Positions 60,798 to 64,000 of a stretch of DNA of 64,000 nt are shown piece by piece. This DNA is from Lophius americanus (lineage: Eukaryota; Chordata; Actinopteri; Lophiiformes; Lophiidae), in NCBI GenBank assembly GCA_037951165.1, contig JBBDHG010000061.1, positions 7,437,001-7,501,000 of the forward strand, read 5' to 3'. Below the pieces are notes generated by a model. It had not been told where the DNA came from and made no database searches. It was given only the letters and a program-made list of their open reading frames with translations. The position numbers were made by a program, and so were the translations under genes. Position 1 is the first letter of the stretch; the number at the start of each line of letters is the position of its first letter.

Positions 60798-60856
60798 GAC
60801 ACCGATCACCCACAACATTAACACACCTTAGTGGTTCTAATGTTGTGGTTGTTGTG
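60798..60856. mobile_element. short palindromic remnant of the Tc1-like family (fused terminal ends)
   Basis: GACACCGATCACCCACAACA resembles the outer end of the family seen at 16694 and 57685. It runs straight into an inverted copy: CCACAACATTA (60810-60820) and TAATGTTGTGG (60838-60848) pair perfectly around a 17-base loop. The whole interior is missing. Confidence 0.55.
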
Positions 60857-62180
60857 TAATTTTCACAGTTGGAAACCGATGTCATTCTACAAATATCGCA
60901 CGTGTCCCATGATAACTGAATGATTTCGCTGCAGTCCGTCTTCTCCGAACGATGATTTATGTTCTGGTCTATCTTCAGACTGACAGCAGCTACGAACACA
61001 CCTACTGCATGATCCATTCCGGAGATGAAGATATATCTGTGTTTTTATGGTTATAAAGATCCCACATTGAGTGGACTGCAGACTGCACCTGCACATTTCT
61101 CCCTCTGCCATACGGTGAAATGCCCCACGGTAAAATTGGAAGTTGAGATTGGTCCAACAATATGAATGCGATTTTTTACTGTTTAGACCGGAGAGTTGTT
61201 TTTGGCTTTAGTGTGTATGAAATGATCCATGGACTGGTTGTAATGTTGTGACTTGTCAGTATTTGCATTCGCTGGTATAATCAAGATTAACCTGATTTCA
61301 GAGCATCTAATGTATTTCCTATTTCCCGCGATCTGTCAGAGCACCGCCCTCATTGGTGCATGTGAATGACAACATCCGGTCTCAGAAACCAGAAGTACCA
61401 TCCCTTGATTTGAACTTTTCCTAAGTAAATCATTGCATTTTTCAAGTTTCCCTCATCCCTATCTGATCTTGAAAAGTGAAAACCCCTTGTTTTTAATTTT
61501 GGATTCTTGTATCTCAAGAAGAAAAATCAAATTACTACTCTTTTTTGCATATTAATTTCTTAAACGAAATATCCAAAAAAATACACAGACCATGAAAAAA
61601 CCCAGTTAGCAACTGAAGCTAAATGTAATGAACTATGTGACGTGTCTGTCTCTTCAAATTAAATGTCACTCATTAATAATCTCATATAGTCCATATTGAC
61701 TCAAGATTCCATTCATATCCCATAGTGACTCAATGATTTACAAAACCGACCTATGGGTACATTTTCATGCAAAGCCGTCCACTAGTTTTTCCTAAATCTT
61801 GCTCACATTAATCAGATTAACAAACGCACAGAGTTGAAAAGCTGACCTCCTCCTCCACCAACTTTTGTAGTCTGAAAAACATTTTTTTCATATAAAAGTG
61901 CTTCATGAGTAAAACAGTATAAGTAAGTATATATATATAAGTAAAAACAATAAAAAATAAAATGTGTAATATAAATATAGATCTCCCGAGTCAATTCATA
62001 TGCACACACTTTCTACTAAATTGGACCCACAGATGAGAATTATTTCTTCCTCTTTCAGTTCCTCCCTTTAAATGGTGAATGGAATGTACTGATATAAGAC
62101 TGATATCTACTTGACTACTTGTGATTTTACAACATGAGTCAGCATTCACTCGTTCACACAAACATTCATGCACTGATGAT
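60857..62180. other. intergenic, nothing recognised
   Basis: Random short ORFs and a short TA run near 61930. Confidence 0.45.
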
Positions 62181-62184
62181 AGAG

Positions 62185-62355
62185 GCGGCCATGCAAGGTG
62201 CCGCATGCTGATCTGGAGCAGTAACATTCACACACCAATGGAAAAGCCAGTGGGAGCAGCTAGGGGTTCAGTATTCTGCTCAAGGACATTCGACCAGGTA
62301 TCGAACCACCGACCTTTGAATAATTGGACAACCGCTCTACCAACACAGCCATTGT
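62185..62355 (-). mobile_element. tRNA-derived SINE with intact promoter boxes
   Basis: On the - strand: GGCTGTGTTGGTAGAGCGGT (A-box region, 62331-62350), GGTTCGATACC (B box, 62297-62307), then GTCCTTGAGCAGAATACTGA, ACCCCTAGCTGCTCC and a CATTGGTGTGTGAATG end. Same family as 53024-53190. The B box is the better preserved of the two copies. Confidence 0.8.
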
Positions 62356-62399
62356 CGCTGACCACAGCAGAACACAAGGATCTGCAGCCATGACGATTC

Positions 62400-63510
62400 C
62401 ATAATATCCTAGACTAGTCGCGGATATAGCAAGAGAGCATACTGAGAAGTAGAAGACAAAGGATGTGGGTTTAGATTCCTGTAAAAATTACAATTTAAAA
62501 AAGATATAAAATGTATTAATAATTAAAAAATACATATACAGTGCATTTGCATTTGCAAAGTTAACTGCCAGTACACCTATAATAATAGTACAGGAATCAA
62601 GAACTTAAGATTTATTTTATGTTGTATTACACATATGCTGTACATAGGGATACTTTTTTCATTAATCATTTTCATAATTTGTTTAATTTATAATTTATAG
62701 ATGTTGAATTTCTGATTTTTCGTTAAATAATCTGACAGCACAGCAAAAAGTCCGCGTTAAATCATCTTTTTTCCAGAAACGCAACTACAACTCAGCCTAA
62801 GTCTGACTGTCTGTCCTGAACAAGGCTAGTTTCTCTTCATAAGTTACCATAGTAACCAAGCAAACACTATGTTGAACTTGCTTAACGGAACAGAATCACA
62901 TGAAAGCACCACTATGAGCAAGCTGATGGCGGGACAACAAAGGCACAACATGACTGATAAGCTAAGACTCCCAGGCATGGAATTGTGAGCCTGTTTTTAC
63001 ATGCTGAGGCACTGATGAGTTAATGAGAGGCTAACGTGTCATCTGATCAGGATCATTTGAGAATGTTAATAGGTGAGCAGGTGGCATCTACTGGACAGGT
63101 GGCAAATCTCATTCATTGTTAGGTATTTCTATAATTGTATGCCCAGGCAGCAGCCTTATTGATGTTTTAAGTGTTTGAACTTTAGAGAAAAAACCCCATT
63201 TGAGAAGCTCAGAGACCCTGGGGCAGTGATGGTCATGTGAATCCATTTCAATGCTTTCGGCAAAGTTTTTCTGTTTATTGCCAAGTTGATATCTTTTTGA
63301 GCGACTGCAAGTAAATGCTGGTTGTATTTTGTCCGATAGTCCGTGGTTTTAAGTAGATTAAACAAACTTGTCCAACGTAAGCAAATAATAAAAATCTTAT
63401 ATTAACAGAATAATACAATGTCAAAAAGCTGAACCAGGTTAATTTAAGACATCTTTGGTTCTTACAGGATTCACAGCTTTTGGTGCATTTTTGGATTGGC
63501 TGGTTAACTG
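62400..63510. other. intergenic, nothing recognised
   Basis: AT-rich sequence with no supported feature. Confidence 0.45.
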
Positions 63511-63514
63511 CCTC

Positions 63515-63850
63515 CAGTGCTGTGAAAAAGGTTGCCTCCCCCACTGGTTTCTTCCATTTTTGTGTATATCTCAAAATAAATTGGGTCAGATAATCAAAGA
63601 CAATTTAGCATGAACCATATGAAAACAGAAAATACATGTGTTAAATAATAGTTATTTATGGAACTAAAAGGGTGATAATAACGACTGGGGCTGTGTGAAA
63701 AAGTATTTTCCTCCTTAAAAACTGAATTGAAAGAAAACTACCAAACGGCATGAATAAGTGGTTGCAGCTGAATAAGACATACACAGGCCTGATTCCTACC
63801 AGCCCTGATAAATCAAATAATCACGTGAACAGTGTTGCAAGGGTTACTTT
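63515..63850 (+). mobile_element. degraded fish DNA-transposon-like repeat
   Basis: CAGTGCTGTGAAAAAGGTTG, then CTGGTTTCTTCCATTTTTGT, ATAAATTGGGTCAGATAATC, CTGTGTGAAAAAGTATTTTC and later ACAGGCCTGATTCCTACCAG. This is the order of a very common non-coding fish repeat whose consensus begins CAGTGCTGTGAAAAAGTATT. No transposase coding sequence is included. Confidence 0.6.
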
Positions 63851-64000
63851 TGAAATGGAGATGGAGAAATGGAGAATGTATTCTGTCATCTGTAAATGCT
63901 CTAAAATATATTTTGTAGCTTATTACCTTGGATTACTCCACTTATTCTAAATACATTAGATTATTTTTACATTATCTTGAATTTCATGTACCAGTCAGAA

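Noticed and set aside
1..64000. Bacterial-type systems (CRISPR arrays, operons, riboswitches, phage or defence islands)
   Set aside because: The window is vertebrate nuclear DNA with spliced genes; no direct-repeat/spacer array or operon structure is present.

Overview
This is a stretch of vertebrate nuclear genome, almost certainly from a ray-finned (teleost) fish. Genes are split by GT-AG introns, intergenic DNA is AT-rich with many microsatellites, and the interspersed repeats are types typical of fish: Tc1-like transposons, RTE, L2/Rex-like and L1-like LINE fragments, and tRNA-derived SINEs. I cannot name the species.

Three genes are supported, all on the + strand. (1) Positions 22-1448 are the last coding exon of zc3h12b, a Regnase-family ribonuclease gene, followed by a 3' UTR of perhaps 6.5 kb ending near an AATAAA at 7958. 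(2) Positions 15553-29696 hold a complete 13-coding-exon ERM gene, moesin (msn), of 579 residues. It has a GC-box/CCAAT promoter upstream and a roughly 2.2 kb 3' UTR ending near 31844. (3) Position 37021 onward is the microRNA gene mir223. The order zc3h12b - msn - mir223 matches human Xq12. That is the main reason, beyond the protein matches, for calling the first two genes zc3h12b and msn and not their paralogues zc3h12c and rdx, which also sit side by side in vertebrates.

Region by region: 1-8 kb is the zc3h12b end and 3' UTR. 8-9.5 kb is unannotated. 9.5-15.1 kb is a dense graveyard of broken transposable elements (DNA transposon, RTE, L1-like, two L2/Rex-like LINEs). 15.2-31.9 kb is msn, with a Tc1 relic and another repeat in its 8.5 kb first intron and a long (AT)n run in intron 11. 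32.0-32.9 kb is a dead Tc1-like transposase. 33.4-33.6 kb is a palindromic AT satellite. 35.2-35.5 kb is a SINE. 36.7-37.1 kb is mir223 with a cluster of myeloid-type transcription factor motifs upstream. 37.1-64 kb is a gene-poor desert of LINE, SINE and Tc1 fragments, microsatellites, a 15-bp minisatellite, and one possible orphan terminal exon on the - strand.

Moesin links the cortical actin network to membrane proteins. The Regnase family and miR-223 both restrain inflammatory gene expression after transcription. The linkage is an old vertebrate synteny block, not an operon. I found no convincing evidence of an entirely new biological system. The most valuable observations are mir223, its upstream motif cluster, and the conserved block.
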